In this document: positions 1 through 20,171 of the stretch, piece after piece
Numbering within the stretch: position 1 is the first letter of the stretch
Layout: each line of letters begins with the position of its first letter
Assembly: GCA_030159075.1 (NCBI GenBank)
Contig: BROG01000462.1
Span: forward strand, 310,001-374,000
Reading direction: 5' to 3'
DNA from: Atrina japonica
Taxonomy: Eukaryota; Mollusca; Bivalvia; Pterioida; Pinnidae
Length of the DNA: 64,000 bases
Program-made: the position numbers and the translations under genes
Notes under the pieces: generated by a model
Databases searched by the model: none
The model's input: the letters and a program-made list of their open reading frames with translations, nothing else
What the model was told of the DNA's origin: nothing

Positions 1-800
1 CTCGTAGTATTCCGCACCAAAGGAAAATATCTATTCCTCATATGACCCCTCCCTTTCAATTTTCAACCGTCAACCCTATAATTTCCAAAGTACTACCAAT
101 ATTCATGTATCTTTTTTTATCACCTTTATTTCACTTATTAATGGCAAAACTAATTTTTTCATTTAATGACCAATCAGATCACTGGGCTCATTTTACCCTC
201 CGCACAACTTTGGGTGTCCAAAATGTCTGCGCCCATGTTGTAAACAAAGCTGGTGTTTTTCCATATATTATCAATTCTGACTGGAATCATCTCTGTCTTT
301 TTATAGTTGTTCACGTTCCTTCTTTTTCTCCTCCCTTTGTCCCCCACTGCTATCCTTGGCATACCTCATCCAGTCTTGAATGATTTTTTTTTCAATTTAA
401 TTGTTTGTCACTCCATTGCAAAACCTGTATTTCCTGATAGCCCCTAATTGAAATACAATAATAGGGCATTGAATATCGAGCAAATACTACTAGTACATAA
501 TGCAACATATATAAGTCAAATAAAAGCCTAATTTAAATATCATAATATTTACCAATATAGATTTTCATATCCTTATGAAAAACCTGTATTAATAATGTAT
601 GGCCAATGAATAATATAGTCAGTGTGAAAAATATCTAAATGTGAATATCCTTCAGACACGTATGCTCTTTTCGTAATACAGGTATATCTTTGAAGAATGT
701 GAAATACAAAAACCACTAATATACCACGTACCTTCGCTAAAATACTATCGTTTCATAAAGTTGATTTGAAACTAAACTGCTAGATTAATTTATAAATGTA
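1..800. other. AT-rich stretch, no supported gene
   Basis: Only short chance reading frames are present, and none shows a recognisable domain or plausible splice structure. The sequence is AT-rich and I see no repeat structure in it. Confidence 0.5.
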
Positions 801-805
801 CATTT

Positions 806-807
<2 letters not shown>

Positions 808-876
<69 letters not shown>
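808..876. repeat. (AT)n microsatellite
   Basis: An uninterrupted AT dinucleotide tract of about 68 bp. It directly abuts the minisatellite that follows. Confidence 0.95.
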
Positions 877-878
<2 letters not shown>

Positions 879-2238
879 ATCTCCGGTATATTTATGTGTG
901 CGGGCTCTCCCAGTCTCTTTAATATATTCACTTCAACACTTGTGCGAACTCTCTCAGTCTCTACAATACATTCACTTCAATACCTGTGCGGACTCTCTCA
1001 GTCTCTCTAATATACTTAACACTCACTTGTGCGGACTCTCTCAATCTCTTTAATATATTCACTTCAACACTTGTGCGAACTCTGTCAATCTCTTTAATAT
1101 ATTCACTTCAACACTCACCTGTGCGGACTCTCTCAATCTCCGGTATATCAGTCTCTGATATAATTACATGTGCGGACTCTCCCATTCTCTTTAATATATT
1201 CACTTCAACACTTGTACGGACTCTCCCAGTCTTTATAATATATTCACTTCAACACTTGTACGGACTCTCTAAGTATCTATAATATATTCACTTCAACACT
1301 TGTACGGACTCTCTCAGTCTCAGTCTCTAATATATTTACGTGTGCAGACTCTCCCAGTCTCTTTGATATATTCACTTCAACACTCACCTGTGCGGACTCT
1401 CTCAGTCTCAGTCTCTGATATATTTACGTGTGCAGACCCCCCAGTATCTTTAATATATTCACTTCAACACTTGTGCGGACTCTCCCAGTCTCTTTGATAT
1501 ATTCACTTCAACACTCACCTGTGCGGACTCTCTCAGTCTCAGTCTCTGATATATTTACGTGTGCAGACTCTCCCAGTCTCTTTAATATATTCACTTCAAC
1601 ACTTGTGCGGACTCTCCCAGTCTCTTTGATATATTCACTTCAACACTCACCTATGCGGACTCTCGCAGTCTCAGTCTCTGATATATTTACGTGTGCAGAC
1701 CCCCCAAGTATCTTTAATATATTCACTTCAACACTTGTGCGGACTCTCCCAGTCTCTTTGATATATTCACTTCAACACTCACCTGTGCGGACTCTCTCAG
1801 TCTCAGTCTCTGATATATTTACGTGTGCAGACTCTCCCAGTCTCTTTAATATATTCACTTCAACACTTGTGCGGACTCTCCCAGTCTCTTTGATATATTC
1901 ACTTCAACACTCTTCTGTGCGGACTCTCTCAGTCTCAGTCTCTTATATATTTACGTGTGCGAACTCTCCCAGTCTCTTTGATATATTCACTTCAACACTC
2001 ACCTGTGCGGACTCTCTCAGTCTCAGTCTCTGATATATTTATGTGTGCGAACTCTCCCAGTCTCTTAAATATATTTACTACAACACTCACTTGTGTGGAC
2101 TCTCCCTTTCTCTTTAATATATTTACTACAACACTTGTGCGGACTCTCTCAGTCTCTGATATATTTACGTGTGCGGACCATCCCAGTCTCTTTGATATAT
2201 TCACTTCAACATTTGTACAGACTCTCTCGGTCTGATAT
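877..2238. repeat. 44-bp minisatellite with 131-bp higher-order unit
   Basis: Variants of a roughly 44-bp unit containing TGCGGACTCTC, CAGTCTCT and ATATATTCACTTCAACAC repeat for about 1.35 kb. From about 1,380 to 2,040 three subunits form a higher-order unit; its landmark ACCTGTGCGGACTCTCTCAG recurs at about 1,386, 1,517 and 1,649, a step of 131-132 bp. Long open frames on the plus strand here come from the low stop content of the repeat and are not a gene. Confidence 0.95.
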
Positions 2239-2640
2239 GTTTGAATTTTAAAACAAATTTACCAACACATTTGTGAGCTGAATATACATGTTTATTTGTA
2301 GGTTGCATTATGTCATTATATCATCTGGACATCTGACTGAATGTTTTGATTTTATTTTTGTTCGTCCATGAAATGGAATGCAACACGGATGTTTTCTCTA
2401 CACATTTTAGAAATATACGTATTCTGTGGTTTTGAATGGTTATTCTGAATATTTTCTTTGTAACTCAATCAACACATGTATTTTTGAAATTTTCCATGGC
2501 AAGTTATGATCCATATGGTTTTGAGGATGATTATGCATACAGATACATGTACAAATATTGATGATGCTCATTACAATGATAATAGTGATGTTTTGTCACT
2601 TGATTCCATAGATTAGAATTATTTTACATGTATTACACGT
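2239..2640. other. Unassigned AT-rich spacer before the gypsy remnant
   Basis: No gene seen. It may contain the 5' LTR or leader of the retrotransposon that follows, but I could not match it to sequence after 6,830, so no LTR is called. Confidence 0.35.
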
Positions 2641-2699
2641 ATTGACAAGCCCTTACTGCAAAAATATTTAACACCCTCAAATTCACGTGTTTCTGATTC

Positions 2700-3200
2700 T
2701 ATGCCAGTTTTATTACCTAATGAGTTTTTGCATGTAGACAATTGCCCTCCGATTATGGATAAATTAAGTCAATATAAGAAATTCTCAGAATTTCATTCGT
2801 ACACTACATCACCTAGAATCTCCTAGAATGATAGCTGCATTCCATCTTCATCTTAAAGGGCCTTTACTTCAGTGGTTTGAGAGTTTAGATGAATATACCA
2901 GAAAGTCCTGGTCTGCTGTTCAGAAAGAATTAAAGGAGATGTATCTATCTTTGGGGTGGCAAAGTTCAACAGTTATGTTAGAAAGTGAACTTGCCAGAAA
3001 AAAAAAACATTGACAAATTTAGTACATTCAGTCAGTGTGGACCACGCAAAGCCTGTTTTGGTTACAGCTAAACACCAACAGCCTAGTCCTAGGAATCAGA
3101 ACAAGTCGTGCTTTTCTTGTCAAGGGGAAGGACATGTTCGTCGGTTTTGTAATTGGAATGGCATACCTCCGTCAGATCCGAATGCAGGGTGTCATATTTG
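2700..3200 (+). pseudogene. gag: gag remnant with CCHC zinc knuckle
   Basis: At about 2,828-3,010 the translation reads AAFHLHLKGPLLQWFESL and continues with a W..V..ELKEMY block, the usual mid-gag (capsid-like) signature of Ty3/gypsy elements. After a frameshift in the poly-A run near 3,000, a zinc knuckle CFSCQGEGHVRRFC (C-x2-C-x4-H-x4-C) lies at about 3,109-3,150, as expected for a nucleocapsid. The upstream part (about 2,700-2,820) continues the similarity in another frame and ends at a stop. It is broken and not expressible. Confidence 0.75.
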
Positions 3201-3458
3201 ATTTCAAATGGGTCGCCAAGCATAATAGTGTCGTCGTTTTGTTTCAGTGTCCCCACCACAATAATTTGCCAACAATAACTTGGGAAACGACTCGCCCCTG
3301 GGGAATCCAGGGCATCATCCACGGGGAGGTTACCTTAAGTATGTGCCCTTTTTGCTCACTCTGTACATTCTAATATGGGCACATCCAGCATGTCAAGTTC
3401 CTCCGTATTACATTTCTCTGATTTTGGCCAATTAGATATTATGCTATGACATACATTT

Positions 3459-4103
3459 ATGTATTTTAAAACTGTTATTATTGCTTCTAAGCGATATTCT
3501 GCTTTAATTGACATAGGTAGTTCTGTCAATATTATGTCACGACAAGTGTATAACTCTCAGTCTTTGTCATGTAAATCTAAATTCCGTAATAATGCAGAGC
3601 GTGACATATCACTTGCAAATAATCAGAGAATTCAAATTGATGGTACAGCTAGCATTAGACTTCATATACAATGTACATAGTTTATTGTCTGATATTTTTC
3701 TTTCCTGTACTCACCCCATTATATTTGGCACACGTGATATCTTATTACTAACCAGTTTAATGTTGATGTTGGTGCAGTGTCTGCAAGCACAACGCATATC
3801 ATGAACAGAACTCATAATCGTGTCAATTTAATGCTAGAATCTGAGACTATTACCTGGGGAAAGACACCACCACATGTGTTACCTGGCTCACAGGGTATGA
3901 GTACAATTCATGCATTTTTGTTCAAAAAGGGTATATTAGTAGCTAAGTCAATGTGTACTGTACCTGTAAATAGACTTGTACCTATCAAATTACTAAATCC
4001 TTCAAAGGTTATTGTTCGTGTACCAAAAGGCAAAATTATTTCAACATGTGACTTGCTGTGTGTTTCTGAAATAACAATTATCCATTTTCAACCAAGTCAT
4101 TAG
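3459..4103 (+). pseudogene. retropepsin-like protease remnant and PR-RT linker
   Basis: The frame at 3,459-3,680 contains YSALIDIGSSVNIMS at about 3,495-3,540. This matches the retroviral-type aspartic protease active-site block (ALIDTG/DSGS-N.I), with Ile in place of the usual Thr or Ser after the catalytic Asp. The next frame, 3,777-4,103, has the VP-rich character of the segment between protease and RT in gypsy elements. Two frames and intervening stops show decay. Confidence 0.65.
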
Positions 4104-4189
4104 TTCAAAATGTTAGCATTTCTACTGACTTCTGTGATATTTTCATTACTTACTTTGTTAAAACGTAATACTGATTTGTTTGTTGCTAA

Positions 4190-4720
4190 GGATAATCTTT
4201 CCCTTGGGTTCACTGATATAGTGCAACATGTTATCACATTGAAACCTGATGCCAAACCGAGGCATATCGACTACTGCCAAAGACAAAAAGGAAGTTTTAC
4301 GTCATCACTTGGATGTTCAAGGAGTTATTGCCCCTGTAAGTAAAAAAGAGGAGTTGCCTGTTATAATCCCGATTCCGATTGTTGTAAAGCGTTGTATAGT
4401 TAAGTCACCCAGGGGGGAATTTACAAAGGATGCCAGTCTTTCACAATTCCGTTTCTGTTGTGACTTTTGAGCTCCCAAACTCAGGAGTTTTGTTATACAA
4501 TTCCTAACCAACTAGATCTTGCAGAATCTTTTTCGGAATTCACTCCGAGATATTTTTCTTCCATCGACATAATTTCTGGTTTATTTCAAATCGGCATTTC
4601 TCCTGAGTCAACACGTTATACTGCATTCACAGGGTGCTTTGAAGCTCCCTATGGGTTTAAACACAGCACCTAATTCATTTCAGCTTCTAATGGACAAAGT
4701 GCTGAATGGCTCACTTTCCG
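4190..4720 (+). pseudogene. reverse transcriptase remnant (fingers and motif A)
   Basis: Pieces in three frames follow the gypsy RT order. The block SLSQFRFCCDF at about 4,437-4,470 matches the fingers (LRFCVDYR-type). YFSSIDIISGLFQIGI at about 4,550-4,600 matches motif A with the catalytic Asp, and is followed by the TAFTG and PYGF blocks and FQLLMDKVL. The sequence then jumps to material typical of the RT/RNase H connection, so the motif C region with YxDD appears deleted. Confidence 0.8.
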
Positions 4721-4734
4721 TTCATGTCTAATTT

Positions 4735-5220
4735 GCTTAAAAGGAACACGTTTCGTTTGGACAGACAAACATACCATGAGTTTTGAACGACTGAAGGCTT
4801 GATACAGGAACAGTACTTGCTTTTCCGGATATTCGCTTACAATTTCGGATTGTAGTTGATACTAATTCTAAAGGGATTAAGGGATTCTAAAGGCTATATC
4901 AGTTGGATGGTGACAAAGTACATGTTATTTATTTCGGGTAAAAGTCACTGAGTAAAATGGAACAGTCATATGGACCGACTAAGTTGGAATTACTTGGCAT
5001 GGTTGTTGCTGTTTTTGATTGCACCGACTACATTCGTTGGTCCAGATTTGTAGTGGAATGTGATCACCAAGCCCTACGTCTCTTATTTCAAAACCAATTA
5101 AAGGAAGCTATTTACGAGCGTAGGTTGGCTATTCTTTTATATTGACATTCAACACAATCCAGCTGAAGATATGCAAGTAGTAGATGCTCTAATACGCAAT
5201 AATTCGAAATTATCATATAA
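4735..5220 (+). pseudogene. RNase H-like domain remnant
   Basis: The block TRFVWTDKHTMSFERLK at about 4,745-4,795 is the gypsy connection segment. It is followed by a degraded VVDTNSKGI region, then KSLSKMEQSYGPTKLELLG (about 4,945-5,000) and FVVECDHQALRLLF (about 5,047-5,090), matching the S..E..Y...E.E and DH.AL blocks of gypsy RNase H. DMQVVDALIRN at about 5,170 is the usual end of the domain (ADALSR-type). Several frameshifts and stops interrupt it. Confidence 0.75.
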
Positions 5221-5509
5221 GATTTTTCAAGTTCATTCGATGATGACCAAATTTTCCATACGTAAGGTCAAGTACGGTTTCCACAAGGGAAAACGCTACA
5301 AGCACTCTGGTGGTGCATGTACATATAACATTTTGTGTATTCAACCTCAATTTCATGAAGTTGATTTCGGCTGTGACGTCAACACTGATGGTATCAGTAT
5401 TACGAAGTATAGCAAGTAAAATTGAAGAAGTACCGATCAATAATCAAAACTCAAGTCCATTATAACACTACGAATTCGATGTGCAAATGGTCTCAACATG
5501 AAGAATTAC

Positions 5510-5660
5510 GAATCCCAAACAGGATACGACCAGGTGTCCGGAAGGAGTCAGCGTCTTCTGCTGGCATGCCACACCCGTCGCAAATGTTCCATGGAAACCT
5601 AGTTCGATGAGCGGGTCAAATTCGGCAAAAAGGTCAAGTTTGGTGATGAGTTCAAGTTCG
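5510..5660. repeat. Dispersed repeat resembling a PLE tail, family B
   Basis: GACCAGGTGTCCGGAAGGAG, then CTGCTGG and CACACCCGTC, then GTTCCATGGAAACCT and AAGGTCAAGTTTGGTGA. The same string order recurs at 17,075-17,200 and partly at 9,709-9,760. It resembles the CAGGTGCCATGGAGGAGTAA...GGTCACACCCGCC core of the PLE tail and may be a diverged relative. It lies between the RNase H and integrase remnants of the gypsy element. Confidence 0.5.
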
Positions 5661-5879
5661 ATGAAAAGCATGGTTGGTGAAAAATTGTACCGTGTCAGGA
5701 GACAGCAATATTCACTTCCCAAAGTATATCAAATTCAATTCAAAGATTCCTTTTAAGGACTTATCGTCTAACCACGAGCAGAATCAACGAGAACCTAAAA
5801 CAATGAAACTAGTGCATGCATGGATAACCTCACTTTATCTAATTCAACTCAAATTGCAAAGGTTGTGAGTGAGGATAAC

Positions 5880-6660
5880 CGCATTGCATCAAATCAAATG
5901 GAACTTATAGACAATGTGTGGCAAAATATGGGAAAGTCACAATTGGCATTACCGGAGATAATGATCAAATCTGTACTATTTTTATATCACGAATCATCAC
6001 TAGGAGAACATTGTGTTATCCAATCAATGTTGGACCTTATCAGAGATGAGCGTAATTATAGCTGAATATGTACGTTTGTGCCATGGTTGCCAATCTAGCA
6101 AAGTAGTAAATACAAAAACAAACATGATATTCCATCATATCCGATGCTCAGTAAATTATTTTATGCTATACCACTGAAAACTAAGGACATTGTAAGCATT
6201 GCACATGTGCTTTTAATTTTTTTTTTTGCACGTATGGAACTTGTTTTACCATACTTAGTGACCAGGAACGAGAATTCATGTCGGAATGTATGGAAAATGT
6301 TTGTGAATTATTGAATATCAAGCAGGAATTTACGCCGAGTTATGTACATCACTGTCTTTGTGCTGTAGAAAGAACGCACCGCACACTTGTCTTTCTTCGG
6401 AAGACTTGTTACCCGGTATAGTGTTCTCAATAAATTGCACAGTATATGTCGCACTTCCATACTCCCCGTATGAAATGATGTACGGAATTCGACCAACCTT
6501 TCCGCTCACTCAGTCGACAAATGCTCCGGAAATGCGCAGTCCTCCGGTTGAGATTCTTCAGTACACGAACAACTCGATATCTCATCTTGAAACAATCAGG
6601 GAAAATATTAAACATCATACGATTAAAGCAGCTTATAATATGCAACGCTCAATGCGTCGT
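5880..6660 (+). pseudogene. integrase remnant
   Basis: Near 5,990-6,110 is a weak HHCC zinc-finger region. At about 6,250-6,390 the plus-strand frames read S-DQE-EFMSECMENV and then FTPSYVHH, corresponding to the catalytic core around the second Asp and the Glu-containing helix. PYSPYEMMYGIRPTFPL at about 6,460-6,510 is the typical post-core block. Frames change several times. Downstream the sequence becomes unassignable at about 6,840, near an A/C-rich run that could be a polypurine-tract relic. Confidence 0.75.
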
Positions 6661-6840
6661 CGACAAAAACCAACTAAACTAAACGCGACGAACCATATCT
6701 ACAGCTTACTAGCGGAAATTCTGAATTTGGTGCAAATAAAATTAATCGCATACTCACCGAAAGGGATACTAAAGGTACAACAGAATACCTGTCCCACTTT
6801 AAATTTGTGAGAGAACCGTCACAAAAGTGCCAGGTGGATT

Positions 6841-7660
6841 GACGACACATTATTAAATAAGAAAACATTATCTAACAATAAAAAAACCACCTCCACCTTT
6901 AATTGATTAGATAATTTGGTTTGTCATATTTTGGCCAGGAATTATATGTCAGTGATTTGTGAACTTTATGCTATGAACAGTGATTATTATGTACCTTGTA
7001 ATGATTGGAATTTTATGTTTATATGTTTAAATCATTTTTCCGATATGCTTGTCTTTTCAGTATACAGGTGTATTGAGCATTTGTTTTCTCACTTGACGAG
7101 AATATAAATGATAATGAACGTCACCTTAACAGTATGATAAGGATAAATATATTCTAGGATCCTCCAATGTTCTGTTACTTTCACTTGATGCGTGATGTAC
7201 TAGTAATTAAGCCATATGTTATTGTCAATCGATTACGGTGACTGTTGTTATACTCATTTCATGATTATTTTTCCCTTCATCTCTCATGTGACGCGCAAAG
7301 CATGTACAGCTATCTCGTTAATTGTATGAATCAATGTTTGATAATTACCATACTCGAATATATGAGGTGTGTTTGTGAATTTTCGGTTGGCCATTCAAAA
7401 TTTGTGTGACACTTTTAGTGTGAATGGTTGATATTATATAATGATAAATATCACATAGTATGCATTCATTAAGAGTTTTGATTCTCTGTTGTGTTACACC
7501 AAAAGTCATGTCAAGGGTATCAACAGTTCTGATGATCGGTCAATGTATCATATATCTTTTCTTTGATAATGTAGATTCCTCAGGTTGTGACATTAATAAG
7601 TAAAGGTTAGATAATCAAGTGCATAATGTTGGTATTTTTTTCACTTTTAATTATTTGTAA
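6841..7660. other. AT-rich spacer, nothing recognised
   Basis: No coding potential beyond chance frames. The 3' LTR of the gypsy remnant, if present, would lie here, but I could not identify a matching 5' copy. Confidence 0.4.
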
Positions 7661-7671
7661 ATTAGATGTCT

Positions 7672-7765
7672 GGAGTCTCGGCTGCTGCAATACATTTCCA
7701 AAACAAAAGTATTTTTTCAAAGCAGAAATTTCTGGGGATTGTTGTATACTTAGCAGCCGAGTCTC
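7672..7765. repeat. Short inverted repeat
   Basis: GGAGTCTCGGCTGCT at 7,672-7,686 is matched by the reverse complement AGCAGCCGAGTCTCC at 7,751-7,765 (one mismatch). The roughly 64-bp centre also holds partly complementary tracts. It could be a small foldback element; no target-site duplication was confirmed. Confidence 0.6.
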
Positions 7766-7779
7766 CGCAAATTTGAATC

Positions 7780-10380
7780 CGTATTTGTTCGGTACTTATT
7801 TCATATTTTAGATGGTTCCGGTTTTTCGGATACTGTAACCCGCATCTCCTCGTGATGTACTTTAGATTTTATTTAGTTCCGGTTTGAGAAGTCAACTGTC
7901 ATGTTGTGCTCCAATTTGAAAAAAAAATAACCGATCGGTGGAATTCATCTGGTTATTGTGATCATCGGACGAAAGACTACAATATCAGATACTACGGGTG
8001 CAATATACTTTTTCCGAGTTGTTCCATTTTGTCACGGTTTACCATAATAGTATGCAATTTCAAGGTAAGCGTCACTTTTAGTTAATGCAGTGATAAGTGG
8101 CGTATTTGAAAAGCGACCTATAGGTATTTGATGTAACTTGTTACTTTTACCACAGAACACGTTTATCAAAGCTTTACATCACTAATTGTTGTCAGTGTAA
8201 ATTATGTAACCAGAAACCAGAATTAATTATGCACAATTTTCTGTTGAAATCACGTGATCGGACCACAAACCGTTCTTTCAAAACTGAACTGAATGTGGAA
8301 CACTTCTATTTGAAAGATATGGCATACAAGACACATTGGTGTCAGACATTGGGGTTCGTCCATTCGGACAGTCAGTCTGAGTTTATTTACGTGCGTCGTG
8401 ACTACTCAAAGCCCTTGCAACAAGCCGGAGCCACACCCGTAGCTCCAAAGTGGTTCCTTGTGCTTAGCGTTCAACCATAATGGAATTGGTTATATGTGCT
8501 CGCCCCTGCGGAGTAGGCTTGAGCAGTAGATCTGGATGGTATTGACACGTTAAGGGTCCTCTCCTATCTTGGTTGGTCGTCCCTCGGCTCAAGAGCACTC
8601 TGGCTGTTCACTGGCCAGCTCGTCTGTGTCATGGTATCTGTGGTCCGATGTATATGGAGACCTCGAGTCCGAAGTGTGGAATAAGGCTCAGCTGCAAAGT
8701 CACGAAGGTTTATAGAATTTGGAAATTAGAAGATTCAAGGCCACACAGTTTAGAAGGACTGTCGAAATCAAATATTTATTGATAGAGAATCGCCAAATAG
8801 ATAGAAGAAGTGCATTAACCAAATGATATAGACGAAGTGTTTCACGTGGAGTTGTCCAGGCTCGCATATCTGAATACCTTAAGAGGTAAGCAGAATCGAA
8901 TGCATTTACCCGACATTACAGTCGGTTAAATGCTAAAAACATACGTGTATATAATTGTTAATATATTGTTTGTATTATTTTGAGAATGTATACATAGGAG
9001 CTTAAATCTTAGTTAAGGGAGGTGTGCTAATTCGCTTAAATACAGGGCAAATATAAGTGTAAAGAGGACTGGTCAAATTGCTTGTCAACTTTTGAGACCC
9101 CATTCAATACATTTTCCTTAACCAAATTACCTCTCTATATATCGAGATTTCACGGACAAATCAACAACTCTTATGCCCAGTGAACAAGATTTATATAACA
9201 AGGCCTTCATAGATATTCATGAAATGAAACAATAAAATACCGAATTAAAAAAAAAAAGAAAAACGGAGCTCCCGTAAATTCACAGATGCGAGCAGGTGTT
9301 ATTGACGAATTCCATCCAAAATATGGAAAAATAAACATTTTAAAACATTTAAGAAGTTTGTTTTCCTGTTGAATAATACGTGTAGAAGAGCCGTAATTGT
9401 TTTGACGCTGATACGTCTAAAAAATCTTGTGAAATGCCAGCTGGAGAAATTGATGTTAAATATGATCCATTTCCATTGATTCTCGGCATATAAAGATGTT
9501 TACTTTATGATGTTTGTTTTACAATTGATGTGTATGTTATAGTTCTCTTGTGATAATCTCCCGTTCTCCTTCTTCAACAAGATCTACTCTACACATTCTG
9601 AACACTTAATCGACGTTATGTATTATTTGAGCACGGAAGATCGTTGTATATATTTTCATATTTCTGTGTCAATAATAATATATTATTTGCGATGGATGTT
9701 GGAGGCTAAATGAGTACTCCTTCTGGACACCTGGTCCCACTCCGTCTGCGATTTGCAATTGTTTATCGTTTTAAGACCAATGTCATACCTAATTTCTCGT
9801 ATTTTAATCGACTTGGAGTTTCGAATACACATTTGGTAGTTCATTATTATTCATTTACAGAACTTGAACGGGAAGAGTTAGCTTTTGGTTAATATACGGT
9901 GGTGTATCATTTTCCACTTGATAAGGTTATGGTTAGTAAAACGTTGAAATGATTTATATTATATGTTTAATATGAATGGCATTATGTTGTATCACATGGA
10001 ATAATATATAGTCACGCCCAAATATGTAAACATTGTGGCCTACTATTGTGATTAAAGTGTCAGCAAGTTAGTATTGCATGTAACAATTATTGTAAAATTT
10101 GGAGTCGAAATCATACATCCCTGATTCATTTAGTTGGAATTTACTGGTCTTTGAAATGGCTGAGTTCAGTTCTGACTTCAGGGGTCAATGAGTTGAAAAA
10201 AAACTCTAACCACCATGTCGATGAACTGGACTTTGCCTTCATCTTAGAAACACGAAATAGAAATCGCTTCTTCAATCGCGTTTTTGCCACATAACTTTTG
10301 TATTATGCTACTTGGCTATGGTCACTCCTCCAAACTTATCATCATTTTGTAACAGCGTTTATCTTAAAGTAAAAAGATAC
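7780..10380. other. Intergenic region, no supported gene
   Basis: Reading frames at 8,229-8,480 and 8,573-8,782 have a slightly less AT-rich composition than their surroundings but no recognisable domain. A short family-B repeat piece (CTTCTGGACACCTGGTCCCA) is at about 9,717. Nothing else is assignable. Confidence 0.4.
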
Positions 10381-10690
10381 TGCTATGTTAAAGGGGCATT
10401 AGCTATGTTTTTACATTTGTTTATTTCTCCTTTGTACGAATTATTTTGATATACAATAACAGAAAAGATATATTCAGAGGTATATCAATTCTTAAATCAT
10501 TTATTTTGGCACTTTTTAAATTGCAATTGATTAACTCATCCTTACTATTTGTATATGTTTGTGAATACAACACCGGACCGGACCTTATTTCCACATATAT
10601 ATGTAGGAATATAAGATTTGTATGCCTATGTATAGCTCTTATTTGTAACTGTACATTAGATACAAGTAGTTAAAGTAGAAAAATGGAAAT
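10380..10690. repeat. Dispersed repeat fragment (shared with 13.9 kb and 58.2 kb)
   Basis: Strings such as AAATTGCAATTGATTAACTC, CTATTTGTATA and TAAAGTAGAAAAATGGAAAT have near matches in the same order at about 58,255-58,350 and partly at 13,955-14,020. This suggests old copies of one interspersed element. The class is not determined. Confidence 0.4.
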
Positions 10691-10699
10691 ATTTGGTGA

Positions 10700-12169
10700 A
10701 CAAGAAAAATTGGATAACTCCAAATATCATTTTAGTTAATTAGTAGTAGTAGGTTTAGTATTTGATCTTGTCTCATTAAACATTTGTCTTTCGGAACTAT
10801 ACTGTACATTTAATATTCAAGCTCAATGGATGAAGTATTCTTGACCGAAACGATCGTCTTTAGTATTCATTTTGGGCATATTTTGCAAAACATTTAATTG
10901 GTAATTCTGGTATTTTATTTATATGCTACACCAAATATATCAATCAAATATATCCCCTGCCACAGCGGTCTGGGAATAACTATGAGTACATATGGGTATT
11001 TTCGATCAGTAAGATATTGTCACTCCTTCACTACACACTTTTTTCCACACACACCCCCCCCCCCCCACGATACAGCATGTTTACCCGACGTCGGTCTTTT
11101 CAATACCGCTCCTTGTGATGCAATATTCGTATTACCATAAATGGATATCTTTTGGCGAAATATTCTTGACACAAGAACACTGTTAATGAGTAAGAAAGTC
11201 GGTCCAAAAATGAGATCATCGACCCGGAAAACTGTTCTCGGTACGAAGATTTTTTTTCAGCAGGAGTGAGAGGAATAATCATGGCAAACGTCTTAACGTG
11301 CCTCCAAAGATTAGAGAGTTACAATATCGAAACCCCCGTATTATATTGAAATTATTGATCATCCTCGTGTTCGACTTCATAGTTTTGTTTTCCATCGTAT
11401 TCTCCGTGACTGGACGCGATATGAGGAGATAATGTAACCAGTTGCTTCCACCCAAGGACACCCCATATGTTGCTAAGATACACGCCAATCTTTTGATATG
11501 CTTCTTACTTCTATTGTCATTGCAAAATATATCCTTTGTTGATTTTCTTATAAAATACACTTGAAACTTATATCTAATCGACGTATTATATAGAGAAGGC
11601 GGTCAATTGCTCTTTAATTTCAAAGAAATTTGAACGCGATATTTGTTTAGTCCGTATAGTTTATCCATTTACTGAGCTTACTTTTGTTCGTCGTTACAAT
11701 TCTAACGCATTTAATTAAGCGATTTGGTCTGCATTTATTTCCGATCAACGCATTCTTATTCATTTCAAATATCAGAAAAAAAAATGTTTTCTATATTGTT
11801 TTGAAATTGATCAGATGTAAACACCTTTGTCAGTTACAGTTTTCTTTTTCATGTCACATTTCCACGCCACTGTATATGTTTTGCATGCATTGAAGTGAAC
11901 TGTTATATGAGAATTAGAAAAACAGTAATTATGTAGTAAAACAACGTTAATAATACACATCCTGAATCATATTGTTGTCAAATGATCAATATTTTCTCTG
12001 TGTGATGCGATATATATAAGATGTACGTAATGCATCTAAGTTCAGTAAGAAAAATTACATATGAGACATTCTTCGTAACGCGAAAATAGGGATTAAAACC
12101 TGTTAAATGTACAATTAGCGTATTTTTCATATGAGGATATATGATTAAGATAAGATATTCATTGGCAAT
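10700..12169. other. Region upstream of the receptor gene
   Basis: AT-rich, with a short poly-C run near 11,060. No coding region is recognised. The promoter of the receptor gene should lie in its distal part; a TATATATAAG string at about 12,011-12,020 sits roughly 150 bp before the proposed ATG, but no promoter is claimed. Confidence 0.35.

Positions 12170-20171
<8,002 letters not shown>

Larger units (their letters stand above)
2640..6840 (+). mobile_element. Degenerate Ty3/gypsy LTR retrotransposon
   Basis: Remnants of gag, a CCHC zinc knuckle, aspartic protease, reverse transcriptase, RNase H and integrase occur in the canonical Ty3/gypsy order on the plus strand, but in shifting frames with many stops. 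The part of RT that should carry the catalytic YxDD box is missing between about 4,720 and 4,760. A stretch near 5,510-5,660 resembles a dispersed repeat also seen at 9.7 and 17.1 kb and may be a nested insertion. No LTR pair was recognised, so the ends are approximate. The element is inactive. Confidence 0.85.

Noticed and set aside
877..2235. Plus-strand 201-codon frame
   Set aside because: Caused by the 44-bp minisatellite, which has few stops in that strand.
2239..7600. LTR pair flanking the gypsy remnant
   Set aside because: I looked for a matching direct repeat before 2,700 and after 6,830 and could not see one by eye; a self-alignment would decide.
8229..8480. 83-codon frame as a gene
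   Set aside because: No domain, splice context or repeat support; length is within chance for this composition.
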